Positions 1 to 9,894 are shown, counted from the first letter of the stretch. The stretch is DNA of 37,488 nucleotides from Campylobacterota bacterium (GCA_022600175.1 JAHZKW010000140.1:1-37488), one strand, 5' to 3'. Notes: generated from the sequence alone by a model not told the origin. Translations and numbers: made by a program.

Positions 1-576
1 GTCTGGCGGCGTGGCATCGAATATCTCTGGATCAGGCTGAATAGCCAGCGCGGGATCTGCCGGAGCATAAGGTGCAACAGGCGAAACAGGTGCCACAATC
101 GGAGCAACGCCACCACCACCGCTATCAACAGGTGCAACAGGTGATATATAATCATAATCAGTCGGCACACGCGATCCGACTTGGCCGGTCACGGGATCAA
201 TGAAAAAGCTCTCAATAAATTGCGCTTGCGCCGGACGCTGCGCGGCAAGCTCGTCAACGGCTTGCTGGTACAGCGGGGCTGAGCTGTATCCACGCACGCC
301 GCCAGCAAACTCTGTCGCCGCTGGCATGCCGCCCATGATGTCCGTCTGAGACATCTGCGGCCCCATACCAAACGCAGACGCAACGTCAGCAGTCTGCTGG
401 AAGCCTGCTTCTTGGAACGGCGTAAACGCGGCAACATCAGGCCCGTAATATGGCACATACCCAATCTGGCTAATGTCTTCAGCCTTGGCCAAATTGCGGC
501 GTGCTGCTTCCTCAATGTATTCTGGGATTTCAACGCTTGACGTTGTTGATCCACCTTTTTTACCTTTCATTATCAT
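1..576 (-). CDS. Phage structural-type protein, N-terminal ~192 aa, truncated by window edge
   Basis: Open minus-strand frame from ATG at 576 or 570 to base 1: MKGKKGGSTTSSVEIPEYIEEAARRNLAKAEDISQIGYVPYYGPDVAAFTPFQEAGFQQTADVASAFGMGPQ...YISPVAPVDSGGGGVAPIVAPVSPVAPYAPADPALAIQPDPEIFDATPPD. SD GGGAG (587-583). Absent from the ORF track because it runs off the edge. Resembles marine phage virion-associated proteins from memory. Confidence 0.65.
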   Translation of the reverse strand, partial: MIMKGKKGGSTTSSVEIPEYIEEAARRNLAKAEDISQIGYVPYYGPDVAAFTPFQEAGFQQTADVASAFGMGPQMSQTDIMGGMPAATEFAGGVRGYSSAPLYQQAVDELAAQRPAQAQFIESFFIDPVTGQVGSRVPTDYDYISPVAPVDSGGGGVAPIVAPVSPVAPYAPADPALAIQPDPEIFDATPPD

Positions 577-682
577 CAAAAACTCCCATTATAAATATAG
601 TTACATTTTAGCATAGCTATATTAACAACTCTCTAGATTGTTATAAAATACTTAGTTTCTTAATTTGTATTTAAATTTTTAT

Positions 683-701
683 AAATGAATTAAGTTCATT
701 T
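683..701. promoter_or_regulatory. Inverted repeat AAATGAA-TTAAG-TTCATTT, candidate operator upstream of TetR operon
   Basis: Perfect 7-bp arms, about 20 bp upstream of a TACAAT -10-like hexamer (723-728). Confidence 0.4.
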
Positions 702-744
702 TAAATAACAATATTCTATGATTACAATACCTCCTTTTTGAATA

Positions 745-771
745 AACCACATGAGGTATTCTCATGTGGTT
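745..771. promoter_or_regulatory. Perfect inverted repeat AACCACATGAG-GTATT-CTCATGTGGTT, candidate TetR operator or 5'UTR hairpin
   Basis: 11-bp perfect arms, 5-nt spacer, immediately upstream of the TetR CDS; the ORF-track start at 751 lies inside it. Confidence 0.6.
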
Positions 772-792
772 AAAAATAGACAAAGGTCATTT

Positions 793-1356
793 ATGAAAGC
801 TGAAGTAGAAAAACTAAAACGAGAATTAATTATCACCGAGAGTATTAAATACTTTGAAACCAATGGATATGAACAGACAAAAATTGTAGAGATTGCAAAG
901 TCACTTAATATCTCTGTAGGTACTATTTATGCTTTTTTCAAATCAAAGGAGAAACTCTACCTACAATGTATCATGACCAATATCAATAACTTTTATGAGA
1001 TGCTAGGTAGTCACCTTACTGATGATCCGAAAGAAAACCTTAAAATTATGCTAAGATTTAAATTTGAATTTTTAATGCGTAAGGAAAAAGTAATGAAAGA
1101 GAGCTTGGAAGCGGATCCACTCTTTAATCAAAAAGTATCATTAAGTGAAGAAAAACCACTCGAAAAGATCTATCTCCAACTTGAAAAAGAGTTACAAGCT
1201 GTGATTCAAAAACCTGAGCTCGACTATCGACTGACTGCTATTGCCTTCAACCGCTACTCTGATGCTTACTTAGAGCATTGGTTTTCACACAAATATGATC
1301 TTTTAGGCGCTGTCGATGAAATCATAGAAAACTTTTTACAAGGAGTCAATAGATGA
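793..1356 (+). CDS. TetR/AcrR family transcriptional regulator
   Basis: N-terminal HTH ...IITESIKYFETNGYEQTKIVEIAKSLNISVGTIYAFFKSKEKLY typical of TetR. Start moved from 751 to ATG 793 (MKAEVEKLKRE). Confidence 0.9.
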   Translation: MKAEVEKLKRELIITESIKYFETNGYEQTKIVEIAKSLNISVGTIYAFFKSKEKLYLQCIMTNINNFYEMLGSHLTDDPKENLKIMLRFKFEFLMRKEKVMKESLEADPLFNQKVSLSEEKPLEKIYLQLEKELQAVIQKPELDYRLTAIAFNRYSDAYLEHWFSHKYDLLGAVDEIIENFLQGVNR

Positions 1357-2588
1357 GAATTATACTTCTCTCTCTACTACCACTAGTTGTTTTTGCGCAA
1401 GATCTCCAAACACTTATTACAGCAGTTGAAAATTCAAACCAAATGCTAAAGTCAACAAAACTTAATACAGATGCCAGTGCTAAAAACATAGAGAGCCAAA
1501 AAAGTAACTCCTACCCTACTCTAGACATTGGAACAGCTTATACGACTATAGATAAAGTTTCAGCCTTTGAAGCAGGAAATCACTTAAGAGTATATGCAAA
1601 AGCGGGTATAGATATTTTTGATGGATTTAAAAATCGAAATCTTGTAAAACAGAAAAAGCGTGAATATCAAGCAAATCAACATGACCTATACTACTACAAA
1701 GAGACACTTCTACTTGATGTAATCCAAGATTATTTCAATATCAAAAGTGCTGAAGCCTCTTTGTCGGCACTACAAAAGAAATCAAAACAGCTTCAAGCAG
1801 ATCTCAAACGTATTACAAGATTTAAGGCTGCTGAACTTGCCACACAAGATGAAATTGATAAACTCCAATCTACTTATGATGCAAACCTATACGATATAGA
1901 GACACAAAAACTAAATATTCAAACCCTCAAAGAGTACCTCTCTTTAAAAACAGACCTTCACATAGACAACCTTAAAGAGAGTCATCTTATTATGCCACAA
2001 ACACTTACCTATCATCCTAGCAATGCACTACTGGCACTTCAAAAGCAAGCAGAAGCACTAGGGGCTGCAGCAAAAGCTAGAAATGCAATCTACTATCCTA
2101 ACTTGCGTCTTGAAGATACCTATGCGTATAATGACTATAGTCGAGATGATGGTTCCTCAGCAATAGGACTTGAGAGAATCGACAAACAAAACACACTCTC
2201 TCTTTCAGCCAATATGCGTCTTTTCGATAACGGCACAATCAAAAAACAAAAACAAGCAATCCAAATCCAAAAACAAGCACTTTTAGAACAGATAAATTAT
2301 AAAAAGAAAGAAGAGCAAGTTGCATTTAACCTAGCACTTGTCTCACTCAAAAGTACCCAAACCAATATCAAAAGTACAAAAAGCGCATACAAAGCAGCAC
2401 AAAGTACTTTTAAAAGTATCAAAGCAAAATTTAACGCAGGTATCGTAGATAATGTCACATATCTTGATGCCCTAACACAAATGACCAATACCAACGCACT
2501 TTATCAAAAATCGCTCAACGATTTAGAAATCGCAAAAGCAAACTACTATTTCCGTGCAGGAAAAAATCTAAAGGATTTTATTCAATGA
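1353..2588 (+). CDS. TolC-family outer membrane efflux protein
   Basis: Signal peptide, long alpha-helical repeats typical of OEP; 4-nt overlap with tetR; upstream of MFP and RND genes. Confidence 0.88.
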   Translation: MRIILLSLLPLVVFAQDLQTLITAVENSNQMLKSTKLNTDASAKNIESQKSNSYPTLDIGTAYTTIDKVSAFEAGNHLRVYAKAGIDIFDGFKNRNLVKQKKREYQANQHDLYYYKETLLLDVIQDYFNIKSAEASLSALQKKSKQLQADLKRITRFKAAELATQDEIDKLQSTYDANLYDIETQKLNIQTLKEYLSLKTDLHIDNLKESHLIMPQTLTYHPSNALLALQKQAEALGAAAKARNAIYYPNLRLEDTYAYNDYSRDDGSSAIGLERIDKQNTLSLSANMRLFDNGTIKKQKQAIQIQKQALLEQINYKKKEEQVAFNLALVSLKSTQTNIKSTKSAYKAAQSTFKSIKAKFNAGIVDNVTYLDALTQMTNTNALYQKSLNDLEIAKANYYFRAGKNLKDFIQ

Positions 2589-3334
2589 AAAAACTACTAT
2601 TTACACTACTCACCACTTTCGCTCTTTTTACACAAGCACATGCACAAGAGATCTATGCAATCTTTGATGTAGAAGCCCTACATGATGCAAAACTCTCTAT
2701 GGCATCAGGCGGTGTGATCAAAACCATTAAAGTTGATATCGGCGATAGTGTCAAAAAAGGGGACCTGCTTATCGAATTAGACAATGCTGATTTAAAAGCG
2801 AGTGTCGGCGTTGCAGAAGCAAACTACAAGAGTGCACAAACCTCTCTCAAATATGCCCAGCGTGCTTACAATAGACAACAAAAAGTCAAAGAGCTCATCG
2901 ATCAAGCGGAGTTTGATAAGTTTAAACTGGATCTTGAAAGCGCAAAAACATATGTTTCCCAGATGAAAGCAGCACTCACCTACCAACGAAGCCTTTTAGC
3001 AAAAAGCAGACTAACCGCTCCATTTGACGGTGTGATCAGTGATAAACTTACAGAAATTGGTAATGCCATCAGCGGCGGCAATCCAAAAACACTTTTAAAT
3101 TTACAAAGTTATGAAATTAAATTGGTTATCACTTTTGATGCACAACACTGGGATAGTGTCAAAGTGGGCAATATGTACCGTTATAAAATCGATGGCAGTG
3201 ATACAGAGTTCACTGGAAAAATCTCTAAAATCTACCCTTCAATTGATAAAGAAACCAGAATGATCAAAGCAGAAGTTGAAGCTAAAGATATCCCTATCGG
3301 CCTTTTTGGTACCGGCCATATCATCACGGAGTAA
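2585..3334 (+). CDS. Periplasmic adaptor (membrane fusion protein) of RND pump
   Basis: Signal peptide; lipoyl-like halves (GGVIKTIKVDIGDSVKKGDLLIELDNADLKA... and SRLTAPFDGVISDKLTEIGNAISGG). Short at 249 aa. Confidence 0.88.
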   Translation: MKKLLFTLLTTFALFTQAHAQEIYAIFDVEALHDAKLSMASGGVIKTIKVDIGDSVKKGDLLIELDNADLKASVGVAEANYKSAQTSLKYAQRAYNRQQKVKELIDQAEFDKFKLDLESAKTYVSQMKAALTYQRSLLAKSRLTAPFDGVISDKLTEIGNAISGGNPKTLLNLQSYEIKLVITFDAQHWDSVKVGNMYRYKIDGSDTEFTGKISKIYPSIDKETRMIKAEVEAKDIPIGLFGTGHIITE

Positions 3335-3337
3335 CAG

Positions 3338-6300
3338 ATGTATAAATTTGCCATAAACCGCCCCATTACAATCTTGATGGCGGTTCTCAGTCTGATCATT
3401 TTCGGAATGATGTCCTATAACAAAATGCCTGTCAATCTTTTTCCAAACGTTGACTTTCCACTTGTGACGATCCAAACTGCCTATGATGGGGCAAATGCTG
3501 CTTCAGTAGAGTCTAAAGTCACAGACAAGATTGAAGAAGCAGTCAGTGGTATTGATGGCATCGACAAAATTACCTCCAGTTCATACGAAGGGCTTAGTAT
3601 TGTCCTGATTCAGTTTGATTTAGAACGTGACATCACTGAGTGTGCCAACGACGTACGTGACAAGATAGGCGCTCTAAAACTAGCGAGTGATATTGATAAA
3701 TCTGTTGTCAAAAAAGTCGATTCAGGCGGCAGTGTGATCAACCTTTTTGTCGCTTCAAAAAATAGTGATATGCAATCTCTCATGCTTTTAGCAGATGAGA
3801 AGCTTAAACCAAAACTCCAACGTGTTAGAGATGTAGGAGAAGTCAAGATCATCGGCTATCGTGATCGTGAGATTCGTATCTTTGTCAAGCCATTTTTACT
3901 CAACAAATACAACATCTCTATCTCAGAACTTCAAAATGCAATTGCCTCTGACAACTACAAAGCAAGTGCAGGAAAACTGATCAACGACAAACAGGAGATC
4001 ATCATCAATGCCAAAGGGGATGCACACTCTATTGAAGATCTGCAAAACATGATCATCAAACGAGGAGTCAGACTCAAAGATATCGCTACGGTTGAAGATG
4101 GACTCAGTGATGAGAAAAGTTACTCAGAACTCAACGGTGAACAAGGTGTTATGCTAGAGGTTAAAAAGATCTCCGGAACCAATGCCTTGGATATTATCGC
4201 AGGTGTCAAAGCAACTATGGGCGATCTTGAGCAAATTGCCGGAGAAAACTATACACTGACACTGGTACAAGATCAAAGCAGCAAAATCCTTGTCAACCTG
4301 AATAACGTAGAGTTTGATCTGATCTTTGGTGCATTTTTAGCAATTATCATCGTTTTTTTATTTTTAAGAAACTTAACTGCCACACTCCTGTCTGCTTTAG
4401 CAATACCGATCTCTATCATCGGTACCTTCTTTGTACTTGACTTTCTAGGGTATGATCTCAACAAACTCTCCATGATAGGACTCACACTTGCTATCGGTAT
4501 CTTTATCGACGATGCGATCGTTGTGATTGAAAATATCATGAAAAAGATGGAAGCGGGCATGGAAACCTTTGAAGCCACACTACTTGGTGTCAAAGAGATC
4601 GCCTTTACCGTTATGGGAATCTCTGCCATGCTTTTAGCCGTCTTTATCCCTATCGCCTTTATGGATGGAATCGTTGGTAAATTCTTTAATGCCTTCGCTG
4701 TGACAGTTGCAAGCGGTGTCTTAATCTCCTATTTTGTAGCAATCATGTTTATCCCTGCTTTTGGTTCACGTATGCTAAACCATAAAGAGAGTAAATTTCA
4801 CACACTGACTGAACCGATTTTTGCAAAACTTGATCGAGGATATGTATGGATATTAACATACTTGATACGTTTTAAATACCTCACAATCGTTGGAGTGGTA
4901 CTTCTCATCGTTGCTTCAAGTCCTATCGCTAAAAACGTTGGTATGGACTTTGTCCCGATGGAAGATAACAGTGAGTTTCAAGTCATTCTCAAAGCAGATG
5001 TCGGTATCTCGCTTGAGGAGATGAAAAAACGTGCACAGCCGCTTTTTGAAGCCGTCAGAGAAAATGAAAATGTTGTAGACGCTATCCTCTCTATCGGATA
5101 TACGGACTCAGAAGAGACACATAAAGCAAAGATCTACGCCAAACTCAAACCTGTTGAAGCACGCTCCGTCGGACAAGCTGACATCGTAGAAGAGTATCGT
5201 GCAAAGTTTAGTGATATCAAAGAGATGGTCATCACTGTTGAAGAGGTTCCACCGTTTGCCACAGGAGAGAGCAATGCACCGATTCAGGTTGTGATCACGG
5301 GCGATACACTAGAAGAACTTGGTAAAACCTCCAAAGAGGTGATGGCATATCTCGATACCATCGATGGGGTGGTAGATATCGATAGTGACTATGAAGAGGG
5401 AAAACCTGAATATGAGATCACCATTTTGCGTGAAAATGCTAAAAAACAAGGGGTGAGCAGCCAACAGATTGGAGCACTCCTGGGAGCAGCATTTTCAAGT
5501 GATAGGATGATCAGCAGTTTTGAAGATAGAGGACGTCAATATGACATCACACTGCGTTTTGAAGACAGTGAAAGACGCACTATCGATGATATCAAAAAAC
5601 TGATGGTTACCTCTAGTAGCGGTAAACTCATCCCGTTAGAGGGTCTTGTATCGATCAAAGAGAGCAGTTCACTGGCGACTATCAACCGATTTGACAGAGA
5701 GCGTAAAGTGATGGTCACTGCGTATAAAACTGAAGAGACTGCGTTAGATGCAGTCGTCCAAGAGTTGGACACTAAACTGCCGGAGCTTTTACCTACTGGA
5801 TACAGCTACCGCTTTACCGGTGAGGTAGAGCGTATGCAAGAATCCAATGCTGCTTTTGCTGCGGCACTTGGCCTTGCCGTGATCCTCATCTACCTCATCT
5901 TAGCGGCACTTTATGAGTCACTCATACAACCAGTGATCATCATGGTGTCAATGCCGCTTAGTTTTACAGGGGTAATCGTAGCCCTTGGACTTGCAGGTAT
6001 GAACTTCTCACTCTTTGTTATGATCGGTATCATTCTGCTGATGGGAATGATTGGTAAAAATGCCGTACTGGTCGTTGACTTTGCCAATGATGCCATTAAA
6101 GCGGGTAAACAGATTGATGAAGCATTGCTTGAAGCAGGGGAAAAGAGACTTAGACCGATTCTGATGACCACATTTGCCATGGTTGGTGCGATGCTGCCGC
6201 TGGCATTTGGCGGAGGAGCTGGATATGAAGGAAATGCACCTATGGCGATGGCTGTTATCGGTGGGCTTATAAGCTCCACTATTCTAACACTTCTAGTGGT

Positions 6301-6373
6301 TCCATCTTTTTATAAGATTCTCTATCCATTTGATGCTTTTTTACGTAGATGGTATGAAAAAGGGAGGGTGTAA
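3338..6373 (+). CDS. RND family efflux permease (AcrB/HAE1-type)
   Basis: 1011 aa; N-terminal FAINRPITILMAVLSLIIFGMMSYNKMPVNLFPNVDFP, GIFIDDAIVVIENI and MIGIILLMGMIGKNAVLVVDFAN motifs. Confidence 0.95.
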   Translation: MYKFAINRPITILMAVLSLIIFGMMSYNKMPVNLFPNVDFPLVTIQTAYDGANAASVESKVTDKIEEAVSGIDGIDKITSSSYEGLSIVLIQFDLERDITECANDVRDKIGALKLASDIDKSVVKKVDSGGSVINLFVASKNSDMQSLMLLADEKLKPKLQRVRDVGEVKIIGYRDREIRIFVKPFLLNKYNISISELQNAIASDNYKASAGKLINDKQEIIINAKGDAHSIEDLQNMIIKRGVRLKDIATVEDGLSDEKSYSELNGEQGVMLEVKKISGTNALDIIAGVKATMGDLEQIAGENYTLTLVQDQSSKILVNLNNVEFDLIFGAFLAIIIVFLFLRNLTATLLSALAIPISIIGTFFVLDFLGYDLNKLSMIGLTLAIGIFIDDAIVVIENIMKKMEAGMETFEATLLGVKEIAFTVMGISAMLLAVFIPIAFMDGIVGKFFNAFAVTVASGVLISYFVAIMFIPAFGSRMLNHKESKFHTLTEPIFAKLDRGYVWILTYLIRFKYLTIVGVVLLIVASSPIAKNVGMDFVPMEDNSEFQVILKADVGISLEEMKKRAQPLFEAVRENENVVDAILSIGYTDSEETHKAKIYAKLKPVEARSVGQADIVEEYRAKFSDIKEMVITVEEVPPFATGESNAPIQVVITGDTLEELGKTSKEVMAYLDTIDGVVDIDSDYEEGKPEYEITILRENAKKQGVSSQQIGALLGAAFSSDRMISSFEDRGRQYDITLRFEDSERRTIDDIKKLMVTSSSGKLIPLEGLVSIKESSSLATINRFDRERKVMVTAYKTEETALDAVVQELDTKLPELLPTGYSYRFTGEVERMQESNAAFAAALGLAVILIYLILAALYESLIQPVIIMVSMPLSFTGVIVALGLAGMNFSLFVMIGIILLMGMIGKNAVLVVDFANDAIKAGKQIDEALLEAGEKRLRPILMTTFAMVGAMLPLAFGGGAGYEGNAPMAMAVIGGLISSTILTLLVVPSFYKILYPFDAFLRRWYEKGRV

Positions 6374-6495
6374 TATATTTTAATTTATTCAAATATGGGG
6401 AATGTTCATTTAACACTTTCACCCATATGATACGATCATTCCTCTATGGATATTTTCTTAAAGTTATTGTATAATTTTAACCACTATTTGTAGGT

Positions 6496-6774
6496 TTGAC
6501 TGACATCTCAAGCAAAAAAGTACTACAACATCAAGGAGAAAAATATCGAAGAAAATTTCATATTTTAGAAAAGTTATCACTCCAAAAAGGTAAAGAAAAG
6601 GGATTTGATACTGATAATATGATTATGTGTGGTCGCGTTGCAACGCTACTTGACAATGGACAAAACAGTATTCCCCAACTCTCTAAAACCTTGGGTATCA
6701 GTCGGCAAGCTACACATAAGGCTGTGGGTAAACTTGTCAAAAAAGGGTTTGTCCAGATGCAAGAGTGGGATTAA
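6496..6774 (+). CDS. MarR-like winged-helix protein, short and possibly truncated (TTG start)
   Basis: NSIPQLSKTLGISRQATHKAVGKLVKKGFVQ wHTH core; ends just after the recognition helix, without a wing or C-terminal dimerisation helices. Confidence 0.55.
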   Translation: MTDISSKKVLQHQGEKYRRKFHILEKLSLQKGKEKGFDTDNMIMCGRVATLLDNGQNSIPQLSKTLGISRQATHKAVGKLVKKGFVQMQEWD

Positions 6775-6785
6775 CAATCCCACTC
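6763..6785. terminator. Hairpin GAGTGGGATT-AAC-AATCCCACTC, likely bidirectional terminator
   Basis: Perfect 10-bp stem, 3-nt loop, overlapping the stop codon of 6496..6774. Confidence 0.65.
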
Positions 6786-6793
6786 CCAAAACC

Positions 6794-7090
6794 CTATCTT
6801 AAACTATCAAACCAATTGATCGCATCGATATAAAAAGGCAATAAACAAGCATCATGACTGCCTCCTTCTTGGATCATCAATTCAACATTTTGTGCATTAT
6901 TGACTACAAAATTATCATAGGCGAAAAGTGAATTTTCAACCAGTACCACTTGGTCATCATTACAGTGATAAAGTCTCATAGGCATGGCAGGTGTCCAATC
7001 AATGATCGAGTTTTCTACCAACGCATCTTTAAGTGCTGTCTCTTGGTTGCTAATGCTATGAAAGATAAAATGGTTGATAAGGTTGAACAG
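6794..7090 (-). pseudogene. C-terminal remnant of an alpha/beta-hydrolase
   Basis: ...ALVENSIIDWTPAMPMRLYHCNDDQVVLVENS...MIQEGGSHDACLLPFYIDAINWFDSLR: catalytic Asp and His neighbourhoods present, no nucleophile Ser region; frame closes at a stop near 7091. Confidence 0.5.
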
Positions 7091-7297
7091 TTATGGGGTC
7101 AATTTTCCACCTTGGCAGAAGAGAATAATATAGACAAAGAGATAATTTTAAGTAAGTTTGATAGTTTCGGTTCCAGTAATACAAAACAGAAATTGGCACA
7201 AAGCGGCACATCTCTTTGCTCTGATATGTTTATGACCATGTTTACATTACCGTTTAATGTTTTGGAGAAGGTAAGAGAAGATTCGGCAGGAAACTGA
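7058..7297 (+). CDS. Hypothetical short ORF, possibly a gene fragment
   Basis: ATG 7058: MKDKMVDKVEQLWGQFSTLAEENNIDKEIILSKFDSFGSSNTKQKLAQ...; plausible composition but no recognised family. Confidence 0.35.
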   Translation: MKDKMVDKVEQLWGQFSTLAEENNIDKEIILSKFDSFGSSNTKQKLAQSGTSLCSDMFMTMFTLPFNVLEKVREDSAGN

Positions 7298-7451
7298 AAT
7301 AAGAAGTAACATTTAGTAATTATTTAGATCGGAGGGAGGAAGCCGATAAAATCCACCATATTTTACTTATTAACATTCATTAATGTAGAGTTGAAGTTAT
7401 ATTAAAAGTAGTGTAATATACTCTTAACCATACAAAACCAAAGGAGCAAAG

Positions 7452-8657
7452 ATGCAAAAGTCACTCTTTCTCACAAGCCTTATAGCAATACAAGTAATTG
7501 CTTCTGATCTCTCACTATTGCATCCGCAAAAAAAACAAATCCAAGAAGAGAAACGCAATGAGATTGAAGCAGCATATCAAAATCAAAAATATGACTGGGT
7601 ATCTCCACTAAACTTATCGCTTACAAAAAGCAAAAGTAAATCAATCGGAGACAATACCTATAGTACAGTCGATAAAGCAGCCATAGGACTAAATCAAGAT
7701 ATCTTTCGTTTTGGAGGTATCTACTACACCCTCTCTTTTGCTGATAAGCAAAAAAGTTTTGAATTACTTACTTGGGAGAAAGAAAATGCACAGCTTTATG
7801 AACAGATATATACCACGGTCCTCAATCTCAGACGTTTACATCTTCAATTAGAACAAGCAAAATACCGCTTAAAGAATCTGGAGATTGATGTCTTTTTAAA
7901 GAGAGAACAGTACAAAACAGGCAGTGTAGATATGACGCAGCTGAATCGAGCGATTATGGATAAAAATGATCAATTGAAAGTAATGATTAATACCAAAGAG
8001 AGTATTGCAAGTACACAAAAAACATTAAGAGCCCTCACACCGCTAAAATTTTCAGAGATTAATATTCCCATTTTTACGATGATTGATAAAAAACAGTATC
8101 TCCAACACAATTATGCAATCAATCAAGCCGCTTTACAGAGTGACCTTAATCTTGACCAATACAAAATCACCAAGTCAAGCTACCTTCCACACCTTAGCAT
8201 CAATGCAGAAGTAGGTTACCAAAACTATGACCATAAAACAAATGATACTGCCGACTATGACGGAGACTATCACTCTACCGGTCTCTCTGTGACTATGCCG
8301 CTTGATTTTAATACAAATACAACCCTACAAGAACAAAAAGCGGCATATCTTCAAACCAAGTTGCAGATAGAAGATGAGAAGATTGCACAAAATGCCGTTT
8401 ATGAAGAGAGTCAGGCACTTATCAAAAACTATCAAGAATACATAGAAGTAACCCGTAAAAACCTCACTTTATATGGTGAGCTGATCACAATGACCAAACA
8501 AGGATTTAAAGCAGGCTACAAATCAGGGTATGACCTGAAAACCATTGAAAACACCCAAAAGATTGATGCTCTGGAGGTTGAAATTAATGAAACAAATATA
8601 CAACTAGAGCTTTTAAAACTTCACTTCGCACAGCAACAAAGGATACCCCATGGATAA
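7452..8657 (+). CDS. TolC-family outer membrane protein (second efflux operon)
   Basis: Signal peptide, OEP-like helical repeats, first gene of a MacAB-like operon; SD AAGGAG. Confidence 0.85.
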   Translation: MQKSLFLTSLIAIQVIASDLSLLHPQKKQIQEEKRNEIEAAYQNQKYDWVSPLNLSLTKSKSKSIGDNTYSTVDKAAIGLNQDIFRFGGIYYTLSFADKQKSFELLTWEKENAQLYEQIYTTVLNLRRLHLQLEQAKYRLKNLEIDVFLKREQYKTGSVDMTQLNRAIMDKNDQLKVMINTKESIASTQKTLRALTPLKFSEINIPIFTMIDKKQYLQHNYAINQAALQSDLNLDQYKITKSSYLPHLSINAEVGYQNYDHKTNDTADYDGDYHSTGLSVTMPLDFNTNTTLQEQKAAYLQTKLQIEDEKIAQNAVYEESQALIKNYQEYIEVTRKNLTLYGELITMTKQGFKAGYKSGYDLKTIENTQKIDALEVEINETNIQLELLKLHFAQQQRIPHG

Positions 8658-9894
8658 AAAGATCACTACTGAAGAGATCAATCAAACACTAGGCAGCGGT
8701 CAAAACCAAAAAAACTTTTTTTTACATTACTGGTGGCTTTGGCTCTTGTTTATCATGATAGGAGGCGGTACGTATCTCTATATACAAAATAGCCAAAAAA
8801 AACAGCAAAACAGTTATAAAACAACTACTTTACTCACTGATGATCTCATTGTGTCCGTCTCCGCCACGGGAAACCTGGAACCAACCAACACTGTAGATAT
8901 CGGTATTGAAGTCTCTGGAACTATTGAACAAGTGTTCGTAGACTATAGTGATATAGTCACCAAAGGTCAAGTACTCGCCAAACTAGATACGACTAAACTG
9001 GCTTCAAAGGTGAGTAATACCAAAGCCTCTTTATTGGTAGCAAAAGCCAACCTTCAAGAGAGTCAGGTTGCACTCAAAGATGCCAAAAGAGAACTAAATC
9101 GTCTACAAAAACTCTATAAATCCACTGGAGGTAACTATCCAACTGTGATGGAGATCGATAAAGCTAAAACGACTTATAATAAAAACAGAGCCAATATCCA
9201 AGCCATGCAAGCAATGGTCTCACAAGCTGAGGCTTCACTAAAATCAGATGAAGAAGATCTTAAAAAAGCAGTTGTCGTCTCTTCGATGGATGGCATTGTA
9301 CTTGATAAACAAGTAGAAGTTGGTCAAAGTGTTGTTGCCAGTATGCAAGTACCTGTTCTTTTTACACTGGCTGAAGATTTGACCAAAATGCAGGTCGTTG
9401 TGAGCGTTGATGAAGCAGATGTTGGACAAGTGAGAGAAAATCAAGAGGTCACTTTTGATGTGGATGCCTACCCAGATAAGACCTTTGAAGGTACGATCAA
9501 GCAGGTACGCATGAATTCACAGATGGTAGACGGTGTTGTCACGTATGAAGCACTGGTTGAAGTAGATAATAATAATTTATTGCTTCGCCCGGGGATGACG
9601 GTTACCGCTGATATCATCACAAAAAAAATCGAAAATGCGACACTAGTTCCTAATGCAGCATTACGTTTTGTAGTCCCTAAAAATGAGACCAAATCACTCT
9701 TTTCAGGACCTCCTGGCCAACAGACCAGTAAACCAAAAAAAGGGTCTACCCTCTGGATACTAAAGGACAACAATGCGGTAGAGATCCCTGTTAAAACGGG
9801 AGAGAATGATGGTATCAACACTATTATCACCGAGGGAGAAGTTGATCTTAATAGTCAAATTATTATAGGACTAAACGGAAAGAGTGATGAGTAA
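8650..9894 (+). CDS. MacA-like periplasmic adaptor
   Basis: N-terminal TM segment, VSATGNLEPTNTVDIGIEVSGTIEQVFVDYSDIVTKGQVLAKLDTTKL, coiled-coil hairpin, overlaps an ABC ATPase gene. Confidence 0.9.
   Translation: MDKKITTEEINQTLGSGQNQKNFFLHYWWLWLLFIMIGGGTYLYIQNSQKKQQNSYKTTTLLTDDLIVSVSATGNLEPTNTVDIGIEVSGTIEQVFVDYSDIVTKGQVLAKLDTTKLASKVSNTKASLLVAKANLQESQVALKDAKRELNRLQKLYKSTGGNYPTVMEIDKAKTTYNKNRANIQAMQAMVSQAEASLKSDEEDLKKAVVVSSMDGIVLDKQVEVGQSVVASMQVPVLFTLAEDLTKMQVVVSVDEADVGQVRENQEVTFDVDAYPDKTFEGTIKQVRMNSQMVDGVVTYEALVEVDNNNLLLRPGMTVTADIITKKIENATLVPNAALRFVVPKNETKSLFSGPPGQQTSKPKKGSTLWILKDNNAVEIPVKTGENDGINTIITEGEVDLNSQIIIGLNGKSDE

Noticed and set aside
189-554. 121-aa minus-strand ORF in the track
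   Set aside because: Overlaps the better-supported frame 1..576(-), which has an SD, no stops and phage-like sequence; the track ORF is Arg/Leu-rich out-of-frame translation.
3610-6279. Several minus-strand ORFs within the RND permease (3610..3852, 4273..4629, 5536..5772, 5911..6279)
   Set aside because: Antisense to a clear AcrB-type CDS with low-complexity Ser/Ile translations; chance ORFs.
6950-7057. N-terminal 36 aa of ORF 6950..7297
   Set aside because: Antisense to the hydrolase remnant and not protein-like; only the part from ATG 7058 looks plausible.
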